From: Sclerodactyla briareus
Lineage: Eukaryota; Echinodermata; Holothuroidea; Dendrochirotida; Sclerodactylidae
NCBI GenBank assembly: GCA_026419785.1
Contig: JAODTK010005657.1
Span: forward strand, 186,001 to 250,000
Direction of reading: 5' to 3'
Length of the DNA: 64,000 nt
This document shows positions 51,326 to 64,000 of the stretch, piece by piece. Position numbers and translations under genes: made by a program. Position 1 is the first letter of the stretch; each line of letters starts with the position of its first letter. Under the pieces are notes generated by a model. The model was not told the origin of the DNA, ran no database searches, and worked only from the letters and a program-made list of their open reading frames with translations.

Positions 51326-53319
51326 AGACATAACTGCATAAATTCCTTTTGCCTCGGCAAGGAATCAATAAAGATACGTCACAGTTGCAAGTGGGTATAG
51401 ACGCAGATTTCCCCATAACTCTATCATTACAGCGATTCTCAATCGTCACATTCGGAAAACTGAAAACAATCATTCCATGCTGTGTTATGTTGTTGTGATG
51501 AGTATGGGGGAACAAGAGAGTTCTGGGCTGAACAGGAGGTGTCGTAGGGTGAGTTTCGAAAGATTCCTACTCACACTGTTGGCAAAGTCGGAGCTGCCAG
51601 TTAACCCCAGACCTCTGACATCAGAGTGTCATCATCTCATTAACTGTAACCGTGAATAAAGCTTTATTGTAACGCTTCCGTAAACACTTTTTGGCAACAC
51701 TTTTGAGACGTTGCCATGCGGGAAAACACCATGTTTGTTTAGCGGGTAGGAGTTCCAATCAGGTTTATTGCCAACACATTTCTATTGATAGTAAAAACTC
51801 GTTTGAGGAAATGAAGTTGAGAGGTTCATTTACTAAACACGATTGAGCGTTATTCCCAATCACTGAGAAGAAAATAATGAAGAAGAGGTGCGGTTATCGG
51901 ATTTTCTCTACTCCTATTAAATTTTATATTATCTCTACACAATTACAGTTTAGAAAAGTTCTTTTACAAAAATATAGAAATATGCGGAAATATATTGTTT
52001 CATGACGATTTCCACGTGTAATACAGACCCACCTCCGTAACACTAACAAACCCGCCCCCCCGACCAATTGCTGACCTACGTGGCCCTTGAGGCACTTGGT
52101 TCATTTGAGTGGCTACTCGTTAAACACCCCAGATGCGAGAAGTATCAGCCCATCATACTGAGATTCACTCAATTATAAATGTATAGTCACTCGAACCCTG
52201 CAGCTCTGTGTGACGGAATGCTAATGGAGAACAACTACAGCAGTGTCCAGTGACCAATCATAAAAGCAGTAGAGACAAGGGAAAACTAAATGGGACAGTC
52301 CAAGCCGACGTTCGTACGCTTCCCCGTTACGGAATAGAGACCAATTCCATGCAGTGTCTTGCGCAAGCTCGGAGGCATCCACTAGGCTGTAATTGATGAG
52401 ATCATATTATAGCCTAGTGTACGACCAGCAAATATTCTGTTTGTTTTCTTTGTTTAAAATGTGAATTTTCACTTCGAATATATTCCAATTGTGAGAGGGG
52501 ATTGTCCATGGGTTGGTGTTGATGAATAATTTCGTAGGAGGAAGTTAACAGAGCCCCTGTGGAATTTTGAGTTATCGACCACACGAAACGATGAAATACA
52601 TAGGGTATTTCCATGTTCGTTAAACTGTTACATCACAGACAAACGGCCGAATAGGGACTCTCCCTGATTTCTCTGCTAATGGTTTAGAATCGAAGGTAAA
52701 TATATAATCGGACACATAGAGGGGGTTATCGTATTGGAATGGCGTTTGGTCATGTAGATAGTTTTCCCTTGCCAGCAATCGACCTCTCTTATATCCATAC
52801 GTAGTGTTTTTAAACTCTTTTCTTTTCAGATGTGAAGACAGCCCACCACCAATTCAACCGTTCCTCGGCTGAGAACAATATTCGTTTGATCGCAATATTA
52901 CAATACAAATGAATACTGTCACCCCTGCGGGGGCTAAAGGTTCAATACCATGGCTTTAATAATATATTCCAAGAGTCACGTCGTGACCACAAGAAATACA
53001 TAGGTATTGGATTTAGTCAAGTTGTCATAATCGCCAATAGTAAGCTCTCCTTAGTATCCGCTCGAATAAGCATCAAGCGAATGCAATGAAAAGCCTGTTA
53101 TGCGGTAATAGCTCCAATCTACTTTCCATCGTAGCGGATTCAAAATTTTGTTCGGATTGTTTTTGTATCAGACGAAACGAATATGAACTTTGGTACAGTG
53201 AATGACGAAAGTGACTGTGTATTAGCATTGATCCAAATGGCCTGTCATACAGAGAAAACCCGCTTGATTCCAAAAAAAAAGACAAAATCTGGTACCTAAT
53301 GTAATCATTGAGAGAAATC

Positions 53320-53470
53320 AGTTGTCGAATCTCATTATTTTAATAACTATTTGAAATAATTATTTAATTATAATTAATTAATAATTATTCAATGATTCAT
53401 TAATTAATTACCTATTTTTATTGCTAATAAAGTGATATAGGCTATTGCTCATACAATAAGTGAATTAATT
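53320..53470. repeat. AT-rich TAATTA repeat tract
   Basis: TTAATTATTTAATTATAATT-like sequence of low complexity, no gene. Confidence 0.7.
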
Positions 53471-54887
53471 AACATTGATGAAGACACATTCAAAATCACA
53501 GCGTTTCTGTATAAAATCGGAATGATAAATTGAAACAGATGCACACATCAAAACTGAAATATGATAAAAGTTAGTATAAGTTGAAAACCAAGTATGCATC
53601 AGTTATCGAGAAGCTTGAGCGGCAGTTTGCGAATGTGCGGGGAGGGGCACATGACGCACTTTCTATAAAAAGTACAGGTAAAAATAAAATCAAGGGGCGG
53701 TTGCCATGTCTAGGCCTCACAACAACAGCTACAGTATCCCGAGATACAGTTTTGTTAGATGATCACAAGACTGGGAGCCAATATACTAGAACCGTTACAA
53801 ACATCAATTAAAATCTAACTGCACCCGACTGTTGACGGAAACGCACCGACGGTTTGATTGATTGATTGTTACCGACCTGGCACATCAGCCGAAAAGCGAC
53901 CAGACGCCGTTTGTATGACGTCCGCGACAGGAGGAACCGTATCAACGCAATTTACATAGATATCGGGTATCTTGTAAGTAAAACAATACTAATTTTGAGA
54001 TCTATGGGAGAGTTCCTTTGTGACGTACACGAACGCCAGTTTTGCAGGTTTGTCGCGAGAGATGACATTCCTTTTTCAAGCACCGTTAACATACACGAAA
54101 CAACACACGTGTTATATACCAGAATGTTACTGTTGCATATAGTACAAAATCTTTAGTCTCTTTGGAAGATGTGGAGACTTAAAAAAGGTAGAGACAAAGA
54201 GTAAAATAAGCTTTATCGCGAGTATACCAGACTGCTCCGCTCAGCTCTCTTTATGAATGAGGCGAACACAATATCGAACCACGGAACATGCATGGAATAC
54301 CCGACTCACTCTTAACCTTTATTCTGATCTTGAATGATTTTCCATGCCCATAGATCGATTTACCAGCTCTATTAATGCCCAGTTTAAAAAATTGTATGAA
54401 TTATGCAAAATTTACTATCGGATGACCCAAGAAAAACTCCAGTTTTGTTCAAGGTGAATGCAGTATACAGCGGACCTAAGCTGCGTCGAATCCGACAAAC
54501 TAAAAAAGAGGCAAATCATGCTAATGGTCATCAGAATATCACTATGCATATGGTAGACATGCATGCCAAATTTCCCGTCTAATCGACAAAAGTGGTGGAG
54601 AGTTCATTGTCTAATGCGAACATCTTCCAGTGAAAAAGCCGAAGACAAACCCATAATGAAACCTGACGTGAATATATTTAGCCTACGATTAGCAATAGTT
54701 AAATACAGGCCAAGCTCCTATGAAACACCAGTTATACAGCATGCGCATACACCCCTAATAGGCTTTAAATTGCCCTTCAAGCATTCCTCTATTGATACAA
54801 GCAGCCTATACAGTTATTGGAAGCACTGTGTAAATTGTTTCTGTATTCCATAACATAGCAGACCTCAGAAAAATTGAAAATGAATTG

Positions 54888-54965
54888 GGGGGCGGCATGG
54901 CCCCGCAGATTAGCACGTGGTCATGAACGCCTGGCTCCCAATCATGTGATTTAAAACACGGATGA
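54888..54965 (+). mobile_element. degraded tRNA-derived SINE head
   Basis: GGCGGCATGGCCCCGCAGAT, TTAGCACGTGGTCATGAACG and CCTGGCTCCCAATCA resemble a tRNA-derived SINE head; the B box is lost. A tRNA gene is unlikely because no acceptor stem closes. Confidence 0.35.
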
Positions 54966-55680
54966 CAACTTCAACTAAAATACGCACTGGGAAAAAGGGA
55001 TCCCATGTTTTATTCTTCATTCAAATTAGTGTGACGTGCTCTATTTCACTGCGTTCGAATGTTTCTTCACGGGCCAAGAATGGGTTGTTATTAGGAACTA
55101 CTTCTTCAGTTATAGGACTAACACGAAAGTTCTGCGCTATATGGGAGACGGGTACTATCTAATAAAATATCCATCATTAGACTGCAGATTCTAGTGTAAC
55201 ATTGCCTTTGGTCACACTCCGGGGTCACACTTCGCCAGGCACGCCCACTACATTGCACATCCAATATGCACTGACCATGACCGTAAAAACGGATGTTCAG
55301 TCAGTGAGTACATTATATTAACTTTGGCGGAAATTGTCTGCAAAAACAAGATGGCGACCTGTCTCATTTGTTGTACATCGGGTTCTGAAATTTGGATTGT
55401 TTGACTTGTAGAAGGATTTTGTGTTCCTGTAGAAGAAAAGAAGTTGTTGTATATAAAATACCATTAAACGACTTCGGTATGGGCTGTCGAATGTAGACAT
55501 GAACCAATGGGTGAAAAGGCTAATGAACGCACCATCCGTAATGGTTATAGCCACATTTCTAATCACTACTGGATCGCCGACACCGAGGGATGGACGGAAA
55601 TTCGAAATGTCTGTAGTTCTGTGAGGGCCCACACACTCACACACCACCACGTACAACCGTAAATAGTTTACATATACGCA

Positions 55681-55803
55681 CCTCCGCGCGCGCGCACACA
55701 CAACACACACACACCAATCACAAACACACAACACACACAACATACATACATACATCATACATACATACTACATACATACAAATACATACATACATACATA
55801 CAT
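55681..55803. repeat. compound (GC)n-(AC)n-(CATA)n microsatellite
   Basis: CGCGCGCGC passes into ACACAC and then CATACATACATA-type repeats with small interruptions. Confidence 0.9.
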
Positions 55804-55849
55804 CCAACACTGACAGAACGTCAGCTTGCATTAGGCCAACTATTCAAAC

Positions 55850-56454
55850 TTAAAGGACAACTGCAGCTGGTATACAACAGAGTATGTTGTGGAGAATGGA
55901 CAACTGTCATATATGTTCAATCCCCATTTCAATACGATGTTCCTATGTGAGTTATGGGCCCTTCCAAAGTTTGGGCCATTAAGCCGCAGAGACTTGGGAC
56001 GAATCCAATTGCGCAACTACCCGCACTGACATCACACCTGGACCACACAAGAAATTATGTTTATGTATTGATTGTTTCATTGTGTTGAATAAGTCCACAT
56101 TTAGCAGAAGTTCTTTTTGTCCGTTTCTCTCACCAAAGAACATCAACACCCTACAAACCCACTACAGCAATCCTCTCTCGAATGGCTTTTCATCAAGTGA
56201 ATTATTGTTTGAATTCAATAGAACACAAAGAATTGTTTACAGGGTTGTGCCAGTATAACATCATTTAAATTTGCATGATGGGATGCATTCGTCTTGCTTG
56301 CGCAATACATGCATCACAATACCGTACTTCAATGACGAAATAACTCCTAGAGTCCGAAAGTCCTATGACTTCCGGTTTAAAACTGACCAGCATTCAGTTT
56401 TGAATCCCGCTACCAATCGCCCTCTGAATAAATCATCCTGCGGTTCCCCCTTAA
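55850..56454. mobile_element. TTAA-flanked MITE, copy 2
   Basis: Starts TTAAAGGACAACTGCAG; the right end is the degraded equivalent of CTGCAGTTGTCCTTTAA and ends in TTAA. It is co-linear with copies 1 and 3 through the GATGTTCCTA, AAGTCCACATTTA and AGAACACAAAGAATTG blocks. Confidence 0.7.
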
Positions 56455-56911
56455 ATATTGTGTTCGTTTTGCCGACGGACGGTGACAGATTATTGCCCCC
56501 ATTTGTTATAACTGTGAGTGAGATTGCAACGATGCTCACATGACACGTGAATATTTGTTTTTTTAAGGAGAATGAAAGCGTTGCTTCTAATCTTTACATT
56601 CCTCATGTGCATAAACAAACGCATCTCCTCAGCCTCTTTGTTCCAATCCTAATCGTTTTTCTACTGACCTTTTCCCAGTTTGCCGCCTTTTGATCTTTCT
56701 CCCCTGACGTATTCTTTGCGGTCTTGTATGTACGTCCATAGACGATAGATGAGGGCGAGGACTATCCCTATCAGTACGATTACTCAGTACGATGCCACCG
56801 ATCAGTATGTACGATTCTGCCCCTGGATCAGACTCTCCTGCCTCTCCCTGGCACAAAACTACTACGGAAGATGAAAATGTGAAGTAAATGTTAAGGCCCT
56901 GTGATCGGGCT

Positions 56912-56935
56912 GGGGGGGGTGGGGGGGGGGGGGGG
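56912..56935. repeat. G-run, potential G-quadruplex
   Basis: Eight G, one T, then fifteen G. Similar runs occur at 61374-61388 and, as C-runs, at 8478, 32780, 38221, 39983 and elsewhere. Confidence 0.8.
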
Positions 56936-57469
56936 AGACCCACATTTTGCGAACTGGGACATGTGCATGGCCAAACTCATATTTTTCCACGGCCGAAATG
57001 CAGATGGCTTAGTTGCCTACTGACTGCTTCCGCTTGGAACAATATCTTTTCCTTTACTCGAACTGGCATGAAGTTTCCGCCATGTCTCCCCTGACCCCCC
57101 CCCACCCCTTCCACTCCCACAGTGCCCTGCCCCCCCCCCCCTCCACCCCATTCACCCGGCCGCCAGAGTCGCAGTATGCTCTGTCACGGAGAACCGTGGC
57201 CCTATTCAATCCAACTATTTACCATGCTGGGCCGGACAAGGGGATTTCACTTCCAATTATATCACAAACGTTTACGGGTTACGCCCTGAGAGAGGGCCAA
57301 AGTGGCAAGTGACCTTTGGCATTTTGGTGCATTTCATTCAGTGCATGAGGAAAGCTACACTTATAACCCCTTCAGAGAAATAATTCCTCCACCTGGAAGC
57401 CCCGGGGTACCCCAGATGAACCCGGTGACACGTACACTTCCAAAGACGTCCTTATTTGCATAGTCCAGA

Positions 57470-57770
57470 AATTGGCATAATGTCAACTTGATGTCATATG
57501 CCAGTTTCTCGTGCTCCTGATCGGACAAACTTGTCATATTCGCAAAGAAATTGTCATATTGAAAAGTAAATAAATTTCTTAGTTTTTTCATCTGCCATTG
57601 TCATTAATGATCACATGATATTTTCCGACGCTCTCATTGGACAAAACCGTCATACTTAAAGATAAAATTTTCATTGTACAATTCAAATCGTCATTACCCT
57701 GGGAAATTGTCATATGCCATTTCATCACGGCGATCTGAATTGGACAAAACTGCCATATGTGCAGTATTCC
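57470..57770 (+). repeat. three imperfect ~110-bp tandem units
   Basis: CATATGCCAGTTTCTCGTGC (57496), CATGATATTTTCCGACGCTC (57614) and CATATGCCATTTCATCACGG (57712) are each followed by 'GGACAAAACTGTCATAT'-like text. Confidence 0.5.
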
Positions 57771-58035
57771 TACTGCAGGTCACGTGATCGGTTATGTCTG
57801 CCTTTCAAGATATAGTCTTGTGTTAGAACGTTGAATGATACTAGTGCAGAATTCGCAGTTGCACTAGCATCTTCGCGTCTGGCTACTGTATACAAACGTC
57901 AAAATTTGCTTCCAATTGGAAGCAGTACAATCCTATCGCACCAATTGATAGAAGACCAGTCAATAAGAAGATTTGTCGAAGAAGTTAGACCAAACAGAGT
58001 GGGGCAAAGACGGAAGTCGAGACACTTCGAGAAGC

Positions 58036-58608
58036 TGAAAGGACAACTGCAGGCTTGGATACAACAGAGGTTATATAGTGGCGAATGGAAAACTGTATCT
58101 ATAGGCTCAAACCAATTACAATAAATGCTCATATGTAGAGTTATTGGCCTGCTAATGTTGGTTCCATTATGCAGAGAAATTGGGGAGAACCCCAATTGCG
58201 CAATAACCTATGGACACACTTAGAAAACCCAGGAAGTTATGTCATGTATTTCATTGTTCATTTTGTTGAAAAGTCAACATTTACTGAAATTGTGTTGTCT
58301 TCCTCACCAAAGTAACCATCAACACCTACCGAACCGACCAACAGCAATACTCTCCCATAGACAAGATGCTTGTCAGAAGGGAATAATTTGGTATTTCAAT
58401 AGAAAACAAAGCTGCTTGAGGGTGGGCAAGTGGGACATCCATAGTATTGCATGAAGGGATGCTTCTCGATCTTGCGCAATCAACATGTACAAAACTTCGA
58501 AGGACTGTAACTTTGGGTTTGGACTAACGCGTTCATTTTTCCTCCAGCTAATAATTTAATATTTCGTTCGGATTACCTCTTTATAATTCATACGCAGTCG
58601 TCCTTTAA
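58036..58608. mobile_element. TTAA-flanked MITE, copy 3
   Basis: Left end GAAAGGACAACTGCAGG, right end GCAGTCGTCCTTTAA. Shares CCAATTGCGCAATAAC, AGGAAGTTATGTCATGTATT and AATAGAAAACAAAG blocks with the other copies. The left TTAA is altered to TGAA. Confidence 0.7.
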
Positions 58609-59999
58609 CTATTAAATCATAGTGAGCCTCAAATGAGATTCTTTAAAGAAAATCACAATTCGAAAACAAAAACGGAAAACACATTTAAACGTCAGAATAA
58701 TGAGAAAACTCACCGGGTGTTCTTCATAGTATATTATAATATTGTCGGAGCAGTGATTCGGGGATGCATAGCGAAATTTATGGGCAGGTTTCCCCTGGCT
58801 CAAACGAAGGAACAGTTTTTGCAGTTTGTACTTCGAGGAAGAGAGAAAAAAAAAATTTATGGGAACAATATGTGACATAAAAAAATTCAACATAACAGAC
58901 CGTTGATACAACATTTTTGTCACTGAATCATACCACTCTTGTGTGCTTATTTTCAACAAACTATTGTCATATACCAGATACACTGATGTAATTCAAAAAC
59001 CATACCATTCTCCATACTATGCCTTGCGTTATGGACCCACGGCCGTGGTGGTAACTGATCTGATACATGTCATTTCATCTCTTTATTTTTTCTTTATCAT
59101 GTATGAATTTCGAATCATCAAACTGGGAAATGAAATAGTTATCAAGACGTAAATGAAAATCACTACGGTCTCCATCATACAACAAAACAACAGACAATTG
59201 CAACAGTAGAGGGGTTAGCCACAACTTTAAGAAGGAACAGGGGTCATTTTACCACGGAGGTGGGTTGAGCTCCCATCTACCCTATTTCTGGGGGTCGGAA
59301 TGCCGACCCAACTTATGGTCGATGGCAGCAGATTTTCGGAGAATTGATTCTCCAGGTCGTATAGAACGCCGCTATTAAAAGCCATGATGAATAGTCAGTA
59401 TATTGAATAATTGATGTTATTTCATTGCGGGACTTAATCGGGGTGATCCTAGAGATGTACTTTCTGATCTCGACGAGGCACATGTTCACACTGTTTTTTT
59501 CCCTCGCTGAAAGCCGCACGTGGTTAGGGTCTATTTTACATTGGAGGCAGGCTGATGTAGGTAGCACTGAGTCTTCGCTACAGTATGTGGAGTGGTAACG
59601 TGAAAATATCGTGGGTTAACGGTTTTAAATGAGTATGATATGAATATTGTGTCAAAGTCACGTGGGAACAAAAACAGCCCGGGGCCGTTGAACGTACAGT
59701 ATGCAGAACGATATTTCGCGAACTCCATGCCAAAAATTACAAATCCTGCCAAACAAAAACTCTACAGATTCCCCCCCCCACCCATACTTACTTCGACGAA
59801 AAAGTTCATGAAAAATTATTGTCTGATTGTTGTGGTCAGATGCAGTCATCTGAGGTAAACGCAGTCAGTTTGCGTTCTGAGATTTTTGGATCCTTGCCGA
59901 AGGCAAAGGCGATTATGCAGTCGATTGCACCGTGCGTATGTGGTGTGTGTGTCTGGTGTGTGTTGTGTGTGTGTGTGACCACCCATTGTCAGCCGCATC

Positions 60000-61060
60000 T
60001 AACGTACGCCAAAACTAGGTATCAAGTTCAAACATTAGGTCTTTGGCGTTGCAGCATAGGGGCCCAGGCTGCCCCTATTGTTTTGGGTGCACCGTTCATA
60101 GTTATCAAGGTCACGAGAGGCCAAAGTTCAAAAAAACACAAAAAAGATTTGTCAGCCACCGAGATCTAACGAACGCGAGTATCTATCAAGTTTCAAATGG
60201 GTATGTGGGTAGCATGTATGGTGAGGTGAACCCTATTGTTTTTGGTGTCAGGTCAAGGTCATCAAGGTCACCATAGGATAATTCGGCATATATCCGCAAC
60301 AAAATATTTTGGAGGGATGTTGTAATGAAAGTTTCGTTTGTCCGGGCTGCAAAATACAGATGGTGACCGACTTTGACATCATTTGACCCTTCTTGACTAT
60401 TTTACCTTTTGATCCTGGTGATTTTGCCTGCTTTCTTGTGTTGGCGGGGAGCGTCTTGTTGAGACAAAACAAAAAGTCAAGGACACTACAATACTACGAT
60501 ACTCTTATCACAAGCTATCTCAATGATGTGGAAGGTCAAGACATTCTAAAATCCGTCAAATTATCTCTCGGCAACGAAACATTTGAGGACGATGTTGTAA
60601 TGGAAAGTTTTTGTTCGCTGTGTGAAATACAAATCTGGTGACCGTGACTTTGGACCTCATTTGACCTATTGACCTTTTTTGACCCCTCATTTGACCTTTT
60701 GACTGGTGATTTTGCATGCTTTTTTGGTGGCCGGGAGTTGTCCTTGTTAAGTCAAACAAAAAGGTCAATTACACTAACATGCCACGATACTCTTAGCACA
60801 AGCTATTCAATGAATGTGAAGTCAAGACAGCTTGAAAACATCAAAATGTGAATAAATTGGCCTTTGACATCTGCTCGTCAGCATGGATATCTAATGAATG
60901 CAAGTATCATTAAGTTCAAATTAAGGGTGTGGATTGTACACATGATTGAAGATTCCCCCTATTGTTTTTGGTATCAGGTCAATGTCATTTCAGGTTCACC
61001 ATAATGAATCCTTATATCTCTGCAACGATTCCTTGTACAAAGTTCTACAAGCATATAGCC
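60000..61060 (+). repeat. composite tandem repeat related to the 48.8-kb units
   Basis: Two modules alternate. Module X (about 60000, 60165, 60890) has CTAACGAACGCGAGTATC, CCCTATTGTTTTTGGTGTCA and GGTCAAGGTCATCAAGGTCA. Module Y (about 60285, 60555) has ATATCCGCAACAAAATATTT, TGTTGTAATGAAAG, ATACAGATGGTGACC and CATTTGACCC. Y is homologous to the repeats at 48.8-50.9 kb. Confidence 0.55.
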
Positions 61061-63034
61061 AACAAACATCCTATATGTATCCCCCCTCCTATCAGTATGG
61101 TGTTGCACGGGTGGGGTGGGACTTTTGGTCTTAATGCACCACCCCCCCCCCTCCCCAGGTTTTTCATAGGAGCCTATAAAAATGAAAAATGTAGCCCTAA
61201 ATGAAGCCTGCATCACTGCCTTCATTAAACAATTCCTAATGCAAGGCAGACACGCCTCTTCTTGCGTATACTTCTCTCATTCAGTGTTATATTTTACTTT
61301 TAATCCCATTGGCATTTTTCAGTGAAGTACAAATTGGGATTAAGTAACCATGGATATCGATGGGAAGGGTGGGAGGGGGGGGGGGGGGTAGACGAACTGG
61401 CAATTTTTTCCATATGCATTATTATATTTACTGGGGGGGGGAATGCCAATTTTGTTGCTTTACATTAAATTGAACACGGTGATATGATCTGCCAAATTTT
61501 CCATTTACCTAGTTATAACAGCAAAATGCAGCCAGGATATGTCCTTCTGCTGAATTCAATTAGAACACCTCGTGGCCCAGCCATTCTCCTCTTCAACCAC
61601 GCCTGCAGTGTGGGTGTATACTAAATAAGCCTTCAGTTTTGGCTTGTCAACATTCCCAATCCCTACGAGGATTTAATCTCTCACGTTGTGTGTGTGTGAG
61701 ACTGCGAGTAAACACACACCCAAATAATCAAATTTTGACGCCTGTATACATTCATTGTGAAATGTACCTGGCACGGGCAATGCTCAGAGGATTTAAGTGG
61801 TACTCCAATATTCTCTGTGTGACACTCATCTACTGATTATCTGCTTGTTTACACTTCCCCGATTGGGAATGCAAAAAGCACACTTCCAGGATGTTAATTA
61901 CTTGACAGGCAGGACTAACCATTGGGGTTATCATCGACAAGCCCTAATGAGGGCATTAACTGTGGTGTGTGTAGCAGCATGAGAGGGTAGTAGTTGGGAG
62001 GAAGAAGAATAGCCAGGGTCAAGGAAGCGCTTCTGAAAGTGGGGAAGGGCACAACATTTGCTGGCATTTTCTTTGTCTATTTTGAGCAAAAACTGAGGGC
62101 ATTCCCTGTACCCCAGCACGAAATGGGTAGAGTTTTGAGTCTATAAAGTAATCTCTTTTCTTCCCAGTGCCTCTCTATCTGGTGTTGACAGTCACTATTC
62201 TAGTTGGGAAAAGTGATTGCCTGGATAATAACATTTTTAAAACCATTGGCCAGAAGTCATATTGGATCAACATTACCTGAGCCCCTCAGAAATGTCCTCA
62301 ACATGGGCTATATATTATATTATAACTTATTATAACACTAGTAAATTAAAAGATCTCGTCTTTCTATTATCTATTTGTATTATTATCATGCAGCAAGGTA
62401 TATTTGTTATGGAGGTGCTGCTGGGGTGGGCCATATAGAGAGCGCATCCCCAACCCACCAATGTAGGAGAAATATGTGGATTGTGAAAGCCTTTGAAAAG
62501 TGTGACCCCTTTGCATGGACTGGTAAACTGGCTATTGATAAATATTCCCTGAACATTATGCCACTTGTCCATTGCAAGGACCCACCCCTTGTACCCTAGA
62601 CACGGTGAGTCATTGCAACTTAGGTTGGTCAACAAAATGATGCTCCCCTCAGTCCTTGTGCCTAAAAAAATGAAAATTGATACCCCCACCTTCCACTTTG
62701 AAAGACACCGACTATCGGCTGTAACTTGAAACGGCAATCGACTTACCCCTCAGTCACAATTAGTGATTAACGACATATGGTACAATGACCAAAACATGTG
62801 GACACCCTGCTAGGACACTGAATGTACCTACAATGACTCATCCCCTTGTCCAGGGTAGAGCGGAGGGATGCAATTGACACTATATAGGCCTGTATGCACT
62901 TCTCTTCCCCCCACACATATACCCCCCCCAAAAAGAAGTTTTTTTCGCACTATTTTGTGTGATGTTTTGGTTCGTTTCCGATAAAGAACTCTGCACTGCA
63001 TTCATTTTATCTTCTTTGACCACATCAGTCACTC
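61061..63034. other. no gene recognised
   Basis: G-runs at 61374 and 61434, otherwise unique-looking non-coding sequence. A 135-codon minus-strand frame (62330-62737) shows no domain. Confidence 0.5.
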
Positions 63035-63451
63035 ATGAGTGATAACTTTCGCTAAAGTGATCCTCCTCATTCAGCCTTGACGCAGTCTGACTGAACTCAG
63101 TGTTTACGGTCCGCGGGGCTTCACCACTGCACTGATGGGAAACGTTGGAGGAACCTCGCTGGTTCACTCGTGACTTTACCCTTCACGCGTCAAGATACAC
63201 TTAATTACCAGGTTTCTTTTTCATATTATTTCACTTCAATTGCCCTCAGATACTTTTTGGCCTTGGTCAAAAGCAACAAGCATCTCTTGCGCTTAGTAAA
63301 ATTTATTGCATGATTGGGTCCGGTTTTGGGTAAAGTTGTGGTTTGAGTTGGCAATTACACACATCTTGCATGGTTGATATAGGCTGATAAGGAGACATTT
63401 TCGGGAAAAAAAGAGGCACGGAATCACTACGCAGGGTTGCATTCTTGTTTT
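63035..63451 (+). repeat. dispersed 420-bp repeat, copy 2
   Basis: Same order of blocks as 724-1165, diverged roughly 20 percent by eye with many indels. The two copies are 62 kb apart in direct orientation and are not obviously ends of one element. Confidence 0.65.
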
Positions 63452-63485
63452 TCATACAACGATATGCGTCCAATAATAATCAATT

Positions 63486-64000
63486 TATTGTCTCGCCTGA
63501 ACTTTGTTAAGGGAGAGACATAGTGGTCCCTTTGTTGTGTGGTGTGTGTCTGTCTGTTCATCTGTCTGTCAGTCTGCCTCCCGTAGGTGCGGTTCGAATA
63601 TCTTCTGAACCTGGCAGCCTCATGCTTGGGAACCTGTTTGTGGAGTACGCGGTGAAGAATTGTCGATGTTCACTCCTTATTTCGTCCCAAAAAGAAACCA
63701 GACTCATTTGCATAAATTTGCATATTTAATGAGAAATTGGTCGCGGAAAGCTGTGTACAGGATATGCTCTTGATCGGTGATCATTGGTGATGCCGTTCGG
63801 ATTATATAACAACTATCAAGTGTACACGAACTGATTAGAGTCCTGGCATGATATAATGCTAGTAAGTAGTCTAATTTGCATATTTATGCGATTTTTCGAA
63901 GTTGGTTGGATTTTCATGAACTTTGGTGAATATGGTTTCCCTTCAGTCCTGATTAATTTATCAACCTGTCAAGTCACTGAAGGTCAATTGATGTGACCTA
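63486..64000 (+). repeat. probable dispersed repeat running off the window
   Basis: GAGAGACATAGTGGTCCCTT, then (TGTC)n-like TGTCTGTCTGTTCATCTGTC, followed by text such as GCATAAATTTGCATATTTAA and ATTTTCATGAACTTTGGTGA typical of repetitive 3' regions in marine invertebrates. No coding sequence. Confidence 0.4.

Larger units (their letters stand above)
50861..54887. other. no gene recognised
   Basis: Contains the microsatellite and AT-rich tract listed above. A strong acceptor-like site (cttttcttttcag, 52830) precedes a 27-codon open stretch, but no partner exon is recognised. Confidence 0.45.

Noticed and set aside
52830-52920. Acceptor-like tract followed by a short open frame ending in a stop
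   Set aside because: No upstream exon or protein similarity; pyrimidine-rich AG sites are common by chance.
57831-58124. 97-codon plus-strand frame
   Set aside because: Overlaps the left end of a MITE copy and shows no domain.
724-63451. End repeats as the two terminal repeats of one giant element
   Set aside because: They are 62 kb apart and strongly diverged, with no retroelement coding domains placed between them as expected; better explained as a dispersed family.

Overview
The window is eukaryotic, intron- and repeat-rich genomic DNA, probably from a marine invertebrate. Frequent AGGCCTAGGC-type words, hAT-type terminal repeats, a tRNA-derived SINE with an L2-like tail and many TTTGACCT/GGTCAAGGTCA repeats suggest an echinoderm or another deuterostome invertebrate, but I cannot name the species. 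There are no bacterial operons, no rRNA, no convincing tRNA gene and no CRISPR array.

Only one host gene is convincing. It is a cytochrome b561-family (CYB561/CYBRD1-like) ascorbate-dependent transmembrane reductase on the minus strand, with coding exons between about 27,968 (start) and 15,828 (stop). Four exons are recognised by protein motifs and consistent splice sites and phases: 27756-27968, 26086-26301, 25119-25218 and 15828-15996. All four heme-ligand histidines of the family can be assigned. The missing exon (end of the fifth membrane helix plus a loop) is best matched by a sequence inside a 1.3-kb unit that is tandemly triplicated in the intron (about 20,615-24,863), so up to three alternative copies of that exon exist. 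A possible 5' non-coding exon and CCAAT box lie near 29,290-29,390 and a possible poly(A) signal at 15,455-15,460. Exons 27756-27968 and 26086-26301 read as the right protein only when the frame is switched several times. Splice sites and residues are preserved across those switches, so uncorrected indel errors in a long-read assembly are more likely than gene death.

Layout: 1-15 kb is repeats only: a 1.1-kb hAT-like element with a target-site duplication, two CAGTGGCGTA-type MITEs, and two copies of a dispersed element. 15-29.4 kb is the cyt b561 gene with intronic MITEs and the triplication. 30.4-31.1 kb is a LINE reverse-transcriptase 3' end. 33.5-35.5 kb is a decayed hAT transposon with recognisable transposase domains. 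36-64 kb has no recognisable gene and holds MITEs, minisatellites, microsatellites, SINEs and composite tandem repeats.

Most open reading frames of 60-170 codons in the window are chance frames in repeats and are not annotated.
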